From Chloroflexota bacterium (GTDB lineage Bacteria > Chloroflexota > Anaerolineae > Aggregatilineales > Phototrophicaceae): a stretch of 64,000 bases of DNA. Position numbers and translations under genes: made by a program. Positions within the stretch are counted from its first letter, which is position 1. Each line of letters begins with the position of its first letter. The DNA lies in the NCBI GenBank assembly GCA_028875245.1, contig JAPPEU010000057.1, forward strand, positions 1-64,000, in the 5' to 3' direction. A model generated the notes under the pieces. The model was not told where the DNA came from and searched no databases. It saw only the letters and a list, made by a program, of their open reading frames with translations. Below are positions 17,848 to 26,631 of the stretch, one piece after another.

Positions 17848-18257
17848 TGGCTGAAACCAAGAGCGAGTACCCGCTGCGTGACAGCGAGGCCGACCAGCTC
17901 CGCACCCATAGCGGGCTCCCCCTGGGCGACATCACGGCCGAGGCGATTGCGGCCGGCGCGCTCAGAGGCGATGACCTGCGCACCCATGCCGATACCCTGC
18001 GGCGGCAAGCGGCGATCGCGCGCGACAGCGGCTATCCGCAACTGGCGGCCAATCTATTGCGAGCGGCGGAACTGACCGACGTGCCCAACGAGGAGCTGTT
18101 GAAGATTTATGAACTGCTGCGCCCGGAGCGCGCTTCCTACGGCGAACTTGTCCGCCTGGCGGATTACCTGGAAGAGACTTACGGCGCGCGGGAAAACGCC
18201 GCCTTCATCAAGGACGCGGCGGAAGTCTATCGCGAGCGCGGCCTGCTGCGCCGCTGA
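17847..18257 (+). CDS. B12-dependent diol/glycerol dehydratase small subunit
   Basis: The start is GTG 17847, inside the upstream stop (TAGTG), with GGAG just before it; the track start at 17832 lies in the upstream gene. The 136 residues match PduE/DhaC-type small subunits: YPLRDSEADQLRTHSGLPLG near the N-terminus, the IARDSGYPQLAANLLRAAELT helix region, and the YGARENAAFIKDAAEVYRER C-terminus. It packs against the large subunit and completes the enzyme. The tight overlap supports one-to-one translation with the fused subunit. Confidence 0.9.
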   Translation: MAETKSEYPLRDSEADQLRTHSGLPLGDITAEAIAAGALRGDDLRTHADTLRRQAAIARDSGYPQLAANLLRAAELTDVPNEELLKIYELLRPERASYGELVRLADYLEETYGARENAAFIKDAAEVYRERGLLRR

Positions 18258-18278
18258 AGCGCATGCTTGCGTTACAAA

Positions 18279-18358
18279 TGCAGGGCTGTTTCGCTGAAAC
18301 GCCCGCAGTCAAATTGTATACGGTCAAAACGGGCGTCTCGGCGAGATGCCCCTGCATG
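18279..18358. repeat. Family A palindromic repeats (inverted pair)
   Basis: TGCAGGGCTGTTTCGCTGAA with CGCCCGCAG and ACGGGCGTCTCGGCGAGATG with CCCCTGCATG face each other, so the pair can also form a larger cruciform. It ends 22 bp before the next start codon. Confidence 0.75.
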
Positions 18359-18380
18359 TGATATGCGATAGGGACAGCCG

Positions 18381-19655
18381 ATGACAGACAGGCCGCTTGA
18401 ATCCAACATCAACACCCACTCGCGCCCGAGCGATCTCAAAATCACCGATCTGCGCATCGTCAATCTCGAGCCGCTGCCCTTCAACGTCACCTTGCTTCGC
18501 CTCGACACGAACCAGGGCATCAGCGGCTATGGCGAAGTCCGCGACGGCGCCAGCCCGACATACGCGCTCTTGCTCAAATCGCGCCTGCTGGGCGAGAACC
18601 CCTGTAACATCGACAGGCTATTCCGCAAAATCAAGCAGTTCGGCTACCATGGCCGGCAAGGCGGCGGCGTCTGCGGCATCGAGATGGCGCTCTTCGACCT
18701 GGCGGGCAAGGCTTACGGCGTACCGGCTTATCAACTGGCCGGCGGCAAGTTCCGCGACAGAGCCCTGATCTACAGTGACACCGACACGGTCGCCGATGGC
18801 GCGGCCATGGGCGAACGACTCAAACGGCGCATGGACGCCGGCTTCAAATTCCTGAAAATGGATATCGGCATCGGCCTGCTGGACGGGATCGACGGCGCGA
18901 TCTCGGCGCCGCCGGGCGCGCTGGAACGGCGCGATGTCATGCATCCCTTCACCGGCATCCAACTCACTGATATCGGCATCGACTACCTTGTGGAATACGT
19001 CCGACAGGTGCGCGGCGCTATCGGCTATGAGATTCCGCTGGCGGCGGACCACTTCGGGCATATCAATGTCGAATCCTGCATCCGGCTGGGGCAAGCGCTC
19101 GACCCGTTCTCGCTCGCCTGGTATGAAGACATGATCCCCTGGCAGTTGACCGAGCAGTGGCGGCAGCTGAAACAATCGGTGCTCACGCCCGTCTGCACTG
19201 GCGAGGACATCTATCTGAAAGAGGGCTTTCGGCCGCTGCTGGAGGCCGGCGCCGTCTCGATCATCCACCCTGACCTGGCGACCTCCGGCGGCATCATGGA
19301 GACGAAGAAGATCGGCGACATGGCGCAGGATTACGGCGTGCCGATGGCGATGCACATGGCCGGCTCGCCCGTCTCCTTCCTGGCCAATGTCCACTGCGCC
19401 GCCGCCACCGAGAACTTCTACGTGCTGGAGAATCACTCGGTTGACCTGCCCTGGTGGAGCGATCTTATCGATGGCATATCGAAGCCGCTGATCGTCGATG
19501 GCTACGCGCCCGTGCCGGAAGCGCCCGGCCTTGGCTTCGGCGATCTCAACGAAGCGGTCATCCGCGAGCACATCGACAAGACGCGCCCCGACGGCTATTT
19601 CGAGCCGACTGAGCGCTGGGATGGCGAGCGCTCGCTTGATCACTTGTGGAGTTGA
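18381..19655 (+). CDS. Enolase-superfamily sugar-acid dehydratase (ManD/DgoD-like active site)
   Basis: This 424-residue enzyme has an N-terminal cap ending in CGIEMALFDLAGKAYG and a C-terminal barrel. The first acid/base position reads FLKMDIG, a KxD rather than the KxK of classical racemases. The second metal-ligand strand is AADHFGH (DxH), followed by YEDMIPW, TGEDIY and a barrel-end His in MAMHMAGSPVS. The KxD plus DxH pattern is that of acid-sugar dehydratases such as mannonate or galactonate dehydratase. The exact substrate is unknown. A poorly conserved N-terminal extension of about 18 residues precedes the domain, so the start could be slightly downstream. Confidence 0.8.
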   Translation: MTDRPLESNINTHSRPSDLKITDLRIVNLEPLPFNVTLLRLDTNQGISGYGEVRDGASPTYALLLKSRLLGENPCNIDRLFRKIKQFGYHGRQGGGVCGIEMALFDLAGKAYGVPAYQLAGGKFRDRALIYSDTDTVADGAAMGERLKRRMDAGFKFLKMDIGIGLLDGIDGAISAPPGALERRDVMHPFTGIQLTDIGIDYLVEYVRQVRGAIGYEIPLAADHFGHINVESCIRLGQALDPFSLAWYEDMIPWQLTEQWRQLKQSVLTPVCTGEDIYLKEGFRPLLEAGAVSIIHPDLATSGGIMETKKIGDMAQDYGVPMAMHMAGSPVSFLANVHCAAATENFYVLENHSVDLPWWSDLIDGISKPLIVDGYAPVPEAPGLGFGDLNEAVIREHIDKTRPDGYFEPTERWDGERSLDHLWS

Positions 19656-19689
19656 CGGGCGGACAAAACAGACCAGGCCAACGCGAAAA

Positions 19690-19722
19690 AACTCTGTGCC
19701 CTCTGTGTCCTCGGTGGTAAAA
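19690..19722. repeat. Family B repeat, single copy
   Basis: AACTCTGTGCCCTCTGTGTC followed by CTCGGTGGTAAAA. This is one arm of the family whose paired copies flank the pentapeptide gene. Confidence 0.7.
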
Positions 19723-19763
19723 ATAAACGACATCTTCACTGCGACTCACAACTGGTACGCACC

Positions 19764-21041
19764 ATGCGCATAAGCGAAATCCACATCACACCCGTCGCCG
19801 TGCCGGACCCGCCGCTGCTGAACGCGGCCGGCCTGCACGCGCCTTACGCCCTGCGCATCGTCATCGAAATCGTCAGCGCCGACGGACTCTCCGGCTGGGG
19901 CGAGATTCCAGGCGGCGAAGCGACGCTTGCCGCCCTGGCACATGCGGCCGACCATCTCATCGGCCTGGATCCTTGGGCGCTCAACGCCATCTTCGCGAAA
20001 CTGGAATCGCTGGCGCAACCGGACGCCCGCGGGGCGAATCCCTGGGATCAACGGACCTGGGTGCACATCCGCAGCGCCATCGAAGTCGCCTGTTACGATC
20101 TGATGGGCAAGTCGGTTGGACGGCCGGTCGTTGATTTGCTCGGCGGCCCCGCTCGGGAGCGTGTGCCCTTCGCCGCCTATCTCTTCTACAAATATGAAGG
20201 CGCTGGCGGCGACTTCGGCTTTGGACGCGATGAGAGGGCGACGGGCTGGTTTGCCGACCGGGCTCAAGCGGCGCTCGATCCTGATGGCATCGTCGCCCAA
20301 GCGCGCGCCATGGTCGCGCAGTACGGATTCAAATCGATCAAGCTCAAGGGCGGCGTCTTTGAACCGGGGCGCGAGGTGGCTGCCATCCTGGCTTTGCGCG
20401 ACGCATTCGGGCCGGATATGCCGCTGCGGCTCGACCCCAACGCAATCTGGCGCGTCGACACCGCCATCGCCGCCGGCAAACAGCTCGAAGGCGTGCTGGA
20501 ATATTTCGAGGATCCCGTGCGCGGGCAGGCGAATATGGCGGCGGTCGCGACTGCGGTCGACATTCCACTGGCGACCAATATGTGCACCACGTCTTTCGCC
20601 GATCTGCCCGGCAGCGTCGCCCATCAATCGGAGGCAATCATTCTGTCGGATCATCACTTTTGGGGCGGCTTCCGCGCCTCGCTGGATCTGGCGCGCTTCT
20701 GCGCCGTCTTCGACCGCGGCATGTCGATGCACTCAAACAGTCACCTCGGCATCTCGCTGGCGGCGATGACGCATCTGGCCGCCGCCGCGCCAAACCTGAC
20801 CTACGACTGCGACAGTCACTATCCCTGGCAAGACGGCCACGATTTACTCGTTGAACCGCTGCAATTTGAGGACGGCGTCATCGCTGTTCCGCGCAAACCC
20901 GGCTTGGGCATTGAAGTCGACCGCGCTAAACTTGCCTCTTTGCACAAGCAGTATCTCGCTTGCGGCTTGACCGAGCGAAATGACGAAATCGAAATGCAAA
21001 AGGTTCAGCCCGGCTGGACCTTCCAGCCGACGCGCTGGTGA
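19764..21041 (+). CDS. Glucarate dehydratase-like enolase-superfamily enzyme
   Basis: At 425 residues it has the length and motif series of glucarate dehydratases. These are LFYKYEG in the first barrel strand, the KxK pair in IKLKGGVF, LRLDPNAIW, YFEDPVRG, ATNMCTT, SDHHFWGG, and the His-bearing HSNSHLGISLAAMTHLAAA, then YDCDSHYPWQ. The reaction is dehydration of D-glucarate (or L-idarate) to 5-dehydro-4-deoxyglucarate. The next gene encodes a DHDPS-family protein that could be the following pathway enzyme, which strengthens the call. Galactarate or another aldarate remains possible. Confidence 0.85.
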   Translation: MRISEIHITPVAVPDPPLLNAAGLHAPYALRIVIEIVSADGLSGWGEIPGGEATLAALAHAADHLIGLDPWALNAIFAKLESLAQPDARGANPWDQRTWVHIRSAIEVACYDLMGKSVGRPVVDLLGGPARERVPFAAYLFYKYEGAGGDFGFGRDERATGWFADRAQAALDPDGIVAQARAMVAQYGFKSIKLKGGVFEPGREVAAILALRDAFGPDMPLRLDPNAIWRVDTAIAAGKQLEGVLEYFEDPVRGQANMAAVATAVDIPLATNMCTTSFADLPGSVAHQSEAIILSDHHFWGGFRASLDLARFCAVFDRGMSMHSNSHLGISLAAMTHLAAAAPNLTYDCDSHYPWQDGHDLLVEPLQFEDGVIAVPRKPGLGIEVDRAKLASLHKQYLACGLTERNDEIEMQKVQPGWTFQPTRW

Positions 21042-21094
21042 TCGCCATTGACGAAATCTGTGCGGTTTGTCCGTAAAATCAAATCACAGGCAAT

Positions 21095-21163
21095 GTTCCC
21101 CTTCCTCATTTTGGGGATGCTTCCACATAGAGATGTGGAAGGGGCCGGGGATGGGGGTAAAAT
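21095..21163. repeat. Family C GC-rich repeat directly before a start codon
   Basis: CCCCTTCCTCATTTTGGGGA, then CCACATAGAGATGTGGAAGG and GGCCGGGGATGGGGGTAAAA. It contains a CCACAT/ATGTGG hairpin and ends 7 bp before the ATG at 21170, so its G-rich arm occupies the usual ribosome-binding position. Confidence 0.65.
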
Positions 21164-21169
21164 CAAGCC

Positions 21170-22114
21170 ATGACAATCGAAACGCCAGCCTTGCTTGACG
21201 GACTTAATTCGGTGATCGGCATCCCGCTGATCCCCTTCGCCGGGCCCTGCATCGACTTCGCCGGTCATGCCAAAAATGTCAGCTATCTGATGTGCAACAA
21301 TTCTCTGAGCGGCGGACGGCCCCGCGTCATATCCATCGCCGGCACCAGCCTTGTGCATCATGTTGGCTACGACGATCAGGTGAAGCTGCTGCAAATCGCC
21401 GGGGAGCGCATGGAAGGGCAGGGCATCTTGATGGCGGCCCTGGCGCCCAATCCACTGCCGGCCGCCGTCAACTTAATCAGACAGTTGGCCGCTTTGAAGC
21501 GCCCGCCGGATGTCTACCTGATCATGCCGCTCAGTGGCACTTACGGACCGGTCGGGCTCTACGAGACCCTGATGGCTTTCGCTGAAGAGCAGGCGCGCGA
21601 GCATGAGGCGCGCTTCCTCTATTATTATCGACGCCCGCGCGACCGCGCCATGATCATCCGCCTGCTGCAGGACTCGCCCCACTTCATCGGCGTCAAGATC
21701 GGCACGGGCGAAGACGACGTGCTGCCCTTCACCGAGGCCCTTGACGATAGCGCCAAGATCGTCATCTGGGGCATCGGCGACCGCTCGACGGCGGCGGCCG
21801 AGATGGGCGCGCAGGGGCACACTTCCGGCATCAACATCGTCGCCGCGCGCGCCTCGGACGAGATCAACAACGCCCAGCGCCGGCGCGATTATGAAGCGGC
21901 GCGACAGATCGAGGACGAAGTGTCGCCGCTTGAGGACATCCGCTTCATGGAGGAACGCGCCTACAATTATTCAGCCGTGATGGAAGCGATCAATTGCAGC
22001 GGCTTCTCTGACGTGGTCGGCGGGACGGGCGGTCCCTTCAACCCGCGCGTGCCTGCGGAAATCGCCCGCCGGATTCAGCGCATCATGGCAGCGATTGAAC
22101 ATTATCATTATTAG
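21170..22114 (+). CDS. DHDPS/N-acetylneuraminate-lyase family protein, probable KdgD-like dehydratase
   Basis: This 314-residue class I aldolase-fold enzyme has the Schiff-base lysine in FIGVKIGTGE and the catalytic tyrosine in FLYYYRRP. A small hydroxyl-rich motif (SIAGTS) takes the place of the usual GTTGE loop. Next to a glucarate-dehydratase-like gene the best role is 5-dehydro-4-deoxyglucarate dehydratase/decarboxylase, giving 2,5-dioxopentanoate. Other 2-keto-acid lyase activities of the family remain possible. No aldehyde dehydrogenase for the next step is seen nearby. Confidence 0.8.
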   Translation: MTIETPALLDGLNSVIGIPLIPFAGPCIDFAGHAKNVSYLMCNNSLSGGRPRVISIAGTSLVHHVGYDDQVKLLQIAGERMEGQGILMAALAPNPLPAAVNLIRQLAALKRPPDVYLIMPLSGTYGPVGLYETLMAFAEEQAREHEARFLYYYRRPRDRAMIIRLLQDSPHFIGVKIGTGEDDVLPFTEALDDSAKIVIWGIGDRSTAAAEMGAQGHTSGINIVAARASDEINNAQRRRDYEAARQIEDEVSPLEDIRFMEERAYNYSAVMEAINCSGFSDVVGGTGGPFNPRVPAEIARRIQRIMAAIEHYHY

Positions 22115-22139
22115 ACTCATGCAAGCCAAATCACGCTTA

Positions 22140-22169
22140 TTTCTCTGCGCCTCTGTGTCTCTGTGGCAA
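22140..22169. repeat. Family B repeat, single copy
   Basis: TTCTCTGCGCCTCTGTGTCT followed by CTGTGGCAAC, ending about 20 bp before the start of the next gene. Confidence 0.65.
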
Positions 22170-22188
22170 CGACAAAAAAGGAACTCAC

Positions 22189-23352
22189 ATGAAAATCACC
22201 GATGTTCAAGCTTGCGTCATCGGCCGGCAGGAACCGGATAGCGGCGGCAGCGTCTGGACCTTCGTGCGCGTCTATACCGACGAAGGCATCGTCGGCACCG
22301 GCGAATGCAACTCGGGCGGTCCCGGCTACAGCGGCTTCGCCACCAAGCATGCCATCCTCGCGCTCAAGGATCTGCTGATTGGCGAAGATCCCTTCAACAT
22401 CAATCGCGTCTACGAGAAGCTGCGCCGCGCGGGGCGCTATGGCGGGGCGAGCAGCGCGCCTTTGATCTTTGCGCTGACCGGCATCGATAACGCCCTGTAC
22501 GATATCGTCGGCAAGGCGCTCGGCGTCCCCGTTTACAAATTGCTGGGCGGCAAGTTTCGCGATGATATTCGCCTCTACGCCGATTGTCACTTCGGCGAGG
22601 ACGACAGCCCGCAGTCCTTCGGTGAAAAGGCGCTGGAGGCGGTGGCCGAGGGTTACGGCGCGGTCAAATTCGATGTCGATTACACCGGTCATGGCAAGCT
22701 TGATGACTTCAACTGGACGGTCGGCGCGCAGGAAATGAGCCATATCATCGGCTTGGTGGAAGGCGTCCGCGAGGCGATCGGCTTCGAGATCGACCTGGCC
22801 ATCGATTGTCACGGCCACTTCGATCTGCCCTCGGCCATCACATTGGCCCGCGCGCTGGAGCCGCTGCGCTTGATGTGGCTGGAAGAGCCGCTGCCGGCCG
22901 AGAATGTCGACGCCCTGGCCCAGGTGCGCGCCTCCACCTCAACCGTCATCTGCACAGGCGAGAATCAGTACACACGCTTCGATTTCCTCGAGCTGTTCAA
23001 GAAGAACGCCGTCGATGTCATCATGCCCGACCTGGCGAAAGCGGGCGGTATCGCCGAAGGGGTACGCATCGCCGACCTGGCCGACGCCCACTACATCCCC
23101 ATTGCGCCGCATAATGTCTCGTCGCCTCTGGGCATGATGGCGGCCTGCCATGTGCTGGCGGCCGTGCCGAACTTCCTCTTCCTCGAATTCCACGCTCGCG
23201 GGATTCCCTGGTGGAGCGAGCTCTGCGATGGCGAGAAACCCTTCGTGCAAAACGGCGTCATGACCGTCTCCGAGCAGCCCGGCATCGGCGTCGAGCTGAA
23301 CGACGCGGTCGCCAAATCCCTGCTCTGGAACGGGGACAGCTATTTCGACTGA
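22189..23352 (+). CDS. Enolase-superfamily sugar-acid dehydratase (galactonate/gluconate dehydratase-like)
   Basis: This is a 387-residue protein with AAAAAAGGAACTCAC before the start. The cap domain ends in LTGIDNALYDIVGKALGVPV. Barrel motifs are VKFDVDY (KxD), LAIDCHGHF (DxH), WLEEPLP, CTGEN and IAPHNVSSPLG with the terminal His. This DxH/His arrangement is typical of galactonate dehydratase-like enzymes, which dehydrate aldonic acids to 2-keto-3-deoxy acids. It is the third enolase-superfamily gene in a row. Their active-site motifs differ, so they probably act on different sugar acids and are not simple duplicates. Confidence 0.85.
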   Translation: MKITDVQACVIGRQEPDSGGSVWTFVRVYTDEGIVGTGECNSGGPGYSGFATKHAILALKDLLIGEDPFNINRVYEKLRRAGRYGGASSAPLIFALTGIDNALYDIVGKALGVPVYKLLGGKFRDDIRLYADCHFGEDDSPQSFGEKALEAVAEGYGAVKFDVDYTGHGKLDDFNWTVGAQEMSHIIGLVEGVREAIGFEIDLAIDCHGHFDLPSAITLARALEPLRLMWLEEPLPAENVDALAQVRASTSTVICTGENQYTRFDFLELFKKNAVDVIMPDLAKAGGIAEGVRIADLADAHYIPIAPHNVSSPLGMMAACHVLAAVPNFLFLEFHARGIPWWSELCDGEKPFVQNGVMTVSEQPGIGVELNDAVAKSLLWNGDSYFD

Positions 23353-23440
23353 GCTCGCGCGCTAGAATTGCAAGGCTTCACTACAGCCGCTCGCGAGTGA
23401 CAACTCGGCTCACACAAAATAATGAACCCTCAAAAACAGG

Positions 23441-23521
23441 AATCTGTAGGGGCGTTTCGCTGAAACGCCCGTCCATGCGATGGCGCGAAGTTTAGGGCGA
23501 GCCACCGTCTCGCCCCTACAA
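23441..23521. repeat. Family A palindromic repeats (two)
   Basis: CTGTAGGGGCGTTTCGCTGA with AACGCCCGTCC (a GTTTC/GAAAC stem), then GTTTAGGGCGAGCCACCGTC with TCGCCCCTAC. Confidence 0.8.
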
Positions 23522-23561
23522 ATTTCGCTATGATAGCAGATGGAATTTGGCAAGTTCATAA

Positions 23562-23690
23562 AATAAGAGGACGCAGAGGGATAAATCGTTGTAGCCCGGG
23601 AGGCGATGCAGCGGCGTTTGATCCGTAGTGTCGGCGGTCAGAGTCGGTTCGATCTGCGCGACCCTCTGTGTACTCGGCGTCCTCGTGTTG
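23562..23690. repeat. Family B inverted pair
   Basis: AATAAGAGGACGCAGAGGGA on the left and GACCCTCTGTGTACTCGGCG with TCCTCGTG on the right, in inverted orientation with about 75 bp between. Confidence 0.6.
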
Positions 23691-23726
23691 AAAAGCCGCT
23701 TGCCAGAAAACTCCGAGGACCAGCCC

Positions 23727-24743
23727 CTAGAGCCTGACCGTCTCCCCGCTGTCACAAGCCCGCATCACACCGAAGACGAATTCCATCGTATGAATATTGT
23801 CTTGCGCCGTCGTCGCGAAGCTTGAGCCGCTCGTCGCCGCTTCGCAGAATTCATGCAGCAGATAATCCTGCCCTTCGCGCGCCATCGCAGTCAGCGGCAT
23901 TTCGCGTATGGCGTCGTGCAGGCCGGCAAGCCCGCGCGCGCCCTCGTCGGCGCGAAGCAGCTGTTGCGCGAATATGCGATCGTCCTCGACCCGCAGGACG
24001 CCCCGCTCGCATTCGAAGCGCCAGTTGGCATTCCAACTGGTCTCAAAAGCCTGCGAACACCAGGAGCCGCTGTATGTTGCCCGCAGGCCATCAGCGAACT
24101 CGATCTGGGCGGCGGCGCTGGCATCGCCGGCGAACCAGCTCCAGGGCGGGTTCCAGCTGCGCGCTGAGATCGCTTTCGCGTCTCTGTCGAGGAAGAGGCG
24201 CATCAAATCAAAGTGATGGATCGACATATCGAGGATCAGCGGATGGGCCATCTCCTCGCGGAAGCCGCCGAAATGCGGTCCGCGGTAGAACTCGGCCTGC
24301 AGCGCTCCCAAAGCGCCCAGTTCTCCGCTATCCAAAACCGCCTTAATCGTCTGTGTCAGGGGGCGGTAGCGATAATTCTGGGCGACGCCGCAGAGGAGGC
24401 CGCTTTCATTTGCGACCGCGACGATCGCGCGGGCGTCCTCCAACGTACCGGCCAGCGGTTTCTCCGTCAATACGGGCATGCCCGCGTTCATGGCGGCGAT
24501 GCAAATTTCGCGATGAAATTGCGGCGGCGTCACGTTGATCACCGCGTCGGCGTCGGTGGCATGAAGCGCTTCCGGCAGCGACTTGTAGATCAACGCGCGA
24601 TCCAGATCATAGGCTTCCGACTGCGCTCGCGCGATCTCGTCGTCAATCTCGACGAAACCGGCGAAATCCACATGGGGCGAGCGCTGCACCGCCCGCAGCC
24701 AGGTATTGCCCATCCCGCCGATGCCGACTTGAATGACTCTCAT
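23727..24743 (-). CDS. Gfo/Idh/MocA-family NAD(P)-dependent oxidoreductase
   Basis: The true start is at 24743 (MRVIQVGIGGMGNTWLRAVQ, 338 residues), preceded by AGAAGG; the track extension to 25025 is frame read-through. The Rossmann fold carries GIGGMG, and the EKP motif is present as TEKPLAGT. The second domain has SIHHFDLMRLFL, where a catalytic-type His lies. Such enzymes oxidise or reduce sugars, inositols or their derivatives. It is 38 bp downstream of a ribose-type permease in a minus-strand operon, suggesting it acts on the imported sugar or cyclitol. Confidence 0.9.
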   Translation of the reverse strand: MRVIQVGIGGMGNTWLRAVQRSPHVDFAGFVEIDDEIARAQSEAYDLDRALIYKSLPEALHATDADAVINVTPPQFHREICIAAMNAGMPVLTEKPLAGTLEDARAIVAVANESGLLCGVAQNYRYRPLTQTIKAVLDSGELGALGALQAEFYRGPHFGGFREEMAHPLILDMSIHHFDLMRLFLDRDAKAISARSWNPPWSWFAGDASAAAQIEFADGLRATYSGSWCSQAFETSWNANWRFECERGVLRVEDDRIFAQQLLRADEGARGLAGLHDAIREMPLTAMAREGQDYLLHEFCEAATSGSSFATTAQDNIHTMEFVFGVMRACDSGETVRL

Positions 24744-24781
24744 GGTGATGCCTTCTTGGACCATTTGTCGTTGCCGGCGGC

Positions 24782-25813
24782 TCAGCGTACGCGCCCGCCG
24801 TTGAAGCGCTGGAAGATCAATGACAGAATGATGATCAAGCCGTAGAAGAATTGCGTGAAGAAGCCGGTCAGCCCGGCCGCGATGACGCCTGTTTCGATGA
24901 AGGCGACGATTGTCGTGCCAATTGCGCCGCCGAAGACCGTGCCGATCCCGCCCCAGGCTGGGGTTCCGCCGACGAATATGCCCGCCAGGACTGGCAGCAG
25001 CAAGCCGTCGCCGGTGGTCGGCCACCAGACGAAATTGATCATGACCGAGAAGATGCCGGCCAAAGCCGCGCCGACGCCCGTGAAGATGAAGACCATCGTG
25101 CGCGTACGCTTCACATCAATTCCCATCTCAGCCGCGCTTTCGGGGTTATCGCCGACGCAATGCACGCGAACGCCGAAGCTGTGCCGGTTATAAAGGAAGA
25201 CGCCCAAGGCGGTGAAGGCCAGCGCCCAGAGCATCTGATTGGGGATGCCCAAATGATCGACGATTTTGATGGGATCGTCAGTCAGCAAGTTATGGATGAA
25301 AGTGTCGCGGATCTCCGGGATGGCGATGGAAAAGCCTTCCACGATGATGTTGATCAAACCGCGCAAGAAGAAATTCATGCCCAGCGTCGCCACCAGCGCC
25401 GACAACCCGATGCGCACAACCAAAATCGCATTCAAGTAGCCCAAGGCCGCGCCCACCGTCAGCGCCGCCGCGATGCCGACGAGCGGATCGCCACCATGAT
25501 CGACGATGGAGGCGAAGGCGTATGACGCGAGACCAACGACCGATGGGAATGACAAGTCGATCTCGCCAGCCGTCACGACGAAGACCAGCGGCACGACCAG
25601 GAACATCGATATTGGCAGGGCGATCATCACCGAGCGGTAGGTCTTGAATTGGGTGAAGACATCGGTATTGGCAAGGGTGAAGCCTATTAACATGACGATC
25701 AGGAAGAGCGTCGAGGTAATGGCGCGGCGATTGTTGCGCGCCCACTTGACCAGAGCGCTCGCGTCCTCCCGCGCTTTTTGCTGTTGCCCGCCTGGCTTTG
25801 CGCCTAATCCCAT
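24782..25813 (-). CDS. Ribose/autoinducer-type ABC transporter permease
   Basis: This 343-residue protein of the RbsC family has about eight to ten hydrophobic spans. It carries the family markers FVVTAGEIDLSFPSVVGLASY and GTPAWGGIGTVFGGAIGTTIV, and the ATPase-contact segment VDVKRTRTMVFIFTG. AGGAG precedes the start at good spacing. It sits between the ATPase gene (15 bp upstream) and the oxidoreductase gene. Confidence 0.92.
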   Translation of the reverse strand: MGLGAKPGGQQQKAREDASALVKWARNNRRAITSTLFLIVMLIGFTLANTDVFTQFKTYRSVMIALPISMFLVVPLVFVVTAGEIDLSFPSVVGLASYAFASIVDHGGDPLVGIAAALTVGAALGYLNAILVVRIGLSALVATLGMNFFLRGLINIIVEGFSIAIPEIRDTFIHNLLTDDPIKIVDHLGIPNQMLWALAFTALGVFLYNRHSFGVRVHCVGDNPESAAEMGIDVKRTRTMVFIFTGVGAALAGIFSVMINFVWWPTTGDGLLLPVLAGIFVGGTPAWGGIGTVFGGAIGTTIVAFIETGVIAAGLTGFFTQFFYGLIIILSLIFQRFNGGRVR

Positions 25814-25827
25814 GCTTGCCCAGCTCC

Positions 25828-26607
25828 TTACGCGTCCAACATGCCAGCATCGGCGTGGGCCATTTCGGCGATTTCCTGCATATGTTTCATCAGCACCTCG
25901 GCTGACGCGATCTCGTCTTTGGCAACGGTCATGACAACCTTGCCGCGGTCCAGGACCACGAAGCGATCGGCGATATCGTAAACGTGATAAATGTTATGCC
26001 CGATAAAAATAATCGACCGGCCCCGGTCGCGCACATTCTGCACGAAGCCGAAGACCTTCGCCGTTTCGACCAGCGACAGCGCGGTCGTCGGCTCGTCCAG
26101 CACGATGAGATCGGCATCGAAGTAGAGCGCCCGCGCGATCGCCACGCCTTGCCGCTCCCCGCCGGACAAGGTCGCCACTGGCGAATCGGGATCGAATACT
26201 TTCGAGGTGAAACCGATTTCGCGCATCAGCCGATTGGCTTCTTCATATTGCGTCTTCACCTTGATGACGCCGAATCGGTTCTTGATCTCTCGACCCATGA
26301 AAATATTGCGCGTGATCGTCTGCTGAGGCGCGAGGGCGCGGTCTTGATAAACCGTTTCGATCCCGGCCTCGCGGGAGCGCGCGGCGTTCCAATTGCGGAC
26401 CTCGCGTCCACGCACGATAATCTGCCCGCTATCGGGCGGATGCACGCCGGACAAGATCTTGATCAGCGTGGACTTGCCGGCGCCATTATCGCCGATTAAG
26501 CCGACCACCTCGCCCGGCCGCACGCCGAAGCTGATGCCATCCACCGCATTGACATTGCCGAAGGATTTGCTGACGTTGCGCAACTCAATGATGTAATCGT
26601 CTTTCAT
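25828..26607 (-). CDS. Sugar ABC transporter ATPase, single-domain (FrcA type)
   Basis: The start at 26607 (MKDDYIIELRNVSKSFGNVN) follows GGGAG and gives 259 residues; the track extension to 26646 lies in a repeat. Walker A is GDNGAGKST, the signature is LSGGERQGVAIARAL and Walker B is LIVLDEPTTALS. It has one ATPase domain, whereas RbsA-like proteins have two in tandem, so the active transporter must use a homodimer. The N- and C-termini are complete, so it is not a truncated RbsA. Confidence 0.9.
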   Translation of the reverse strand: MKDDYIIELRNVSKSFGNVNAVDGISFGVRPGEVVGLIGDNGAGKSTLIKILSGVHPPDSGQIIVRGREVRNWNAARSREAGIETVYQDRALAPQQTITRNIFMGREIKNRFGVIKVKTQYEEANRLMREIGFTSKVFDPDSPVATLSGGERQGVAIARALYFDADLIVLDEPTTALSLVETAKVFGFVQNVRDRGRSIIFIGHNIYHVYDIADRFVVLDRGKVVMTVAKDEIASAEVLMKHMQEIAEMAHADAGMLDA

Positions 26608-26631
26608 CGCGCTCCCGTTACTATGGAGTGT

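Larger units (their letters stand above)
23353..23726. other. Gene-free repeat-rich stretch
   Basis: This 374-bp gap between convergent genes has no credible gene. It holds two family A hairpins (23441-23521) and an inverted pair of family B arms (23562-23583 and 23660-23690). I recognise nothing in the remainder. Confidence 0.7.

Noticed and set aside
24782-25525. Plus-strand ORFs opposite the ribose-type permease (24851-25525 and 24855-25193)
   Set aside because: Shadow frames; the permease on the minus strand has clear family motifs.
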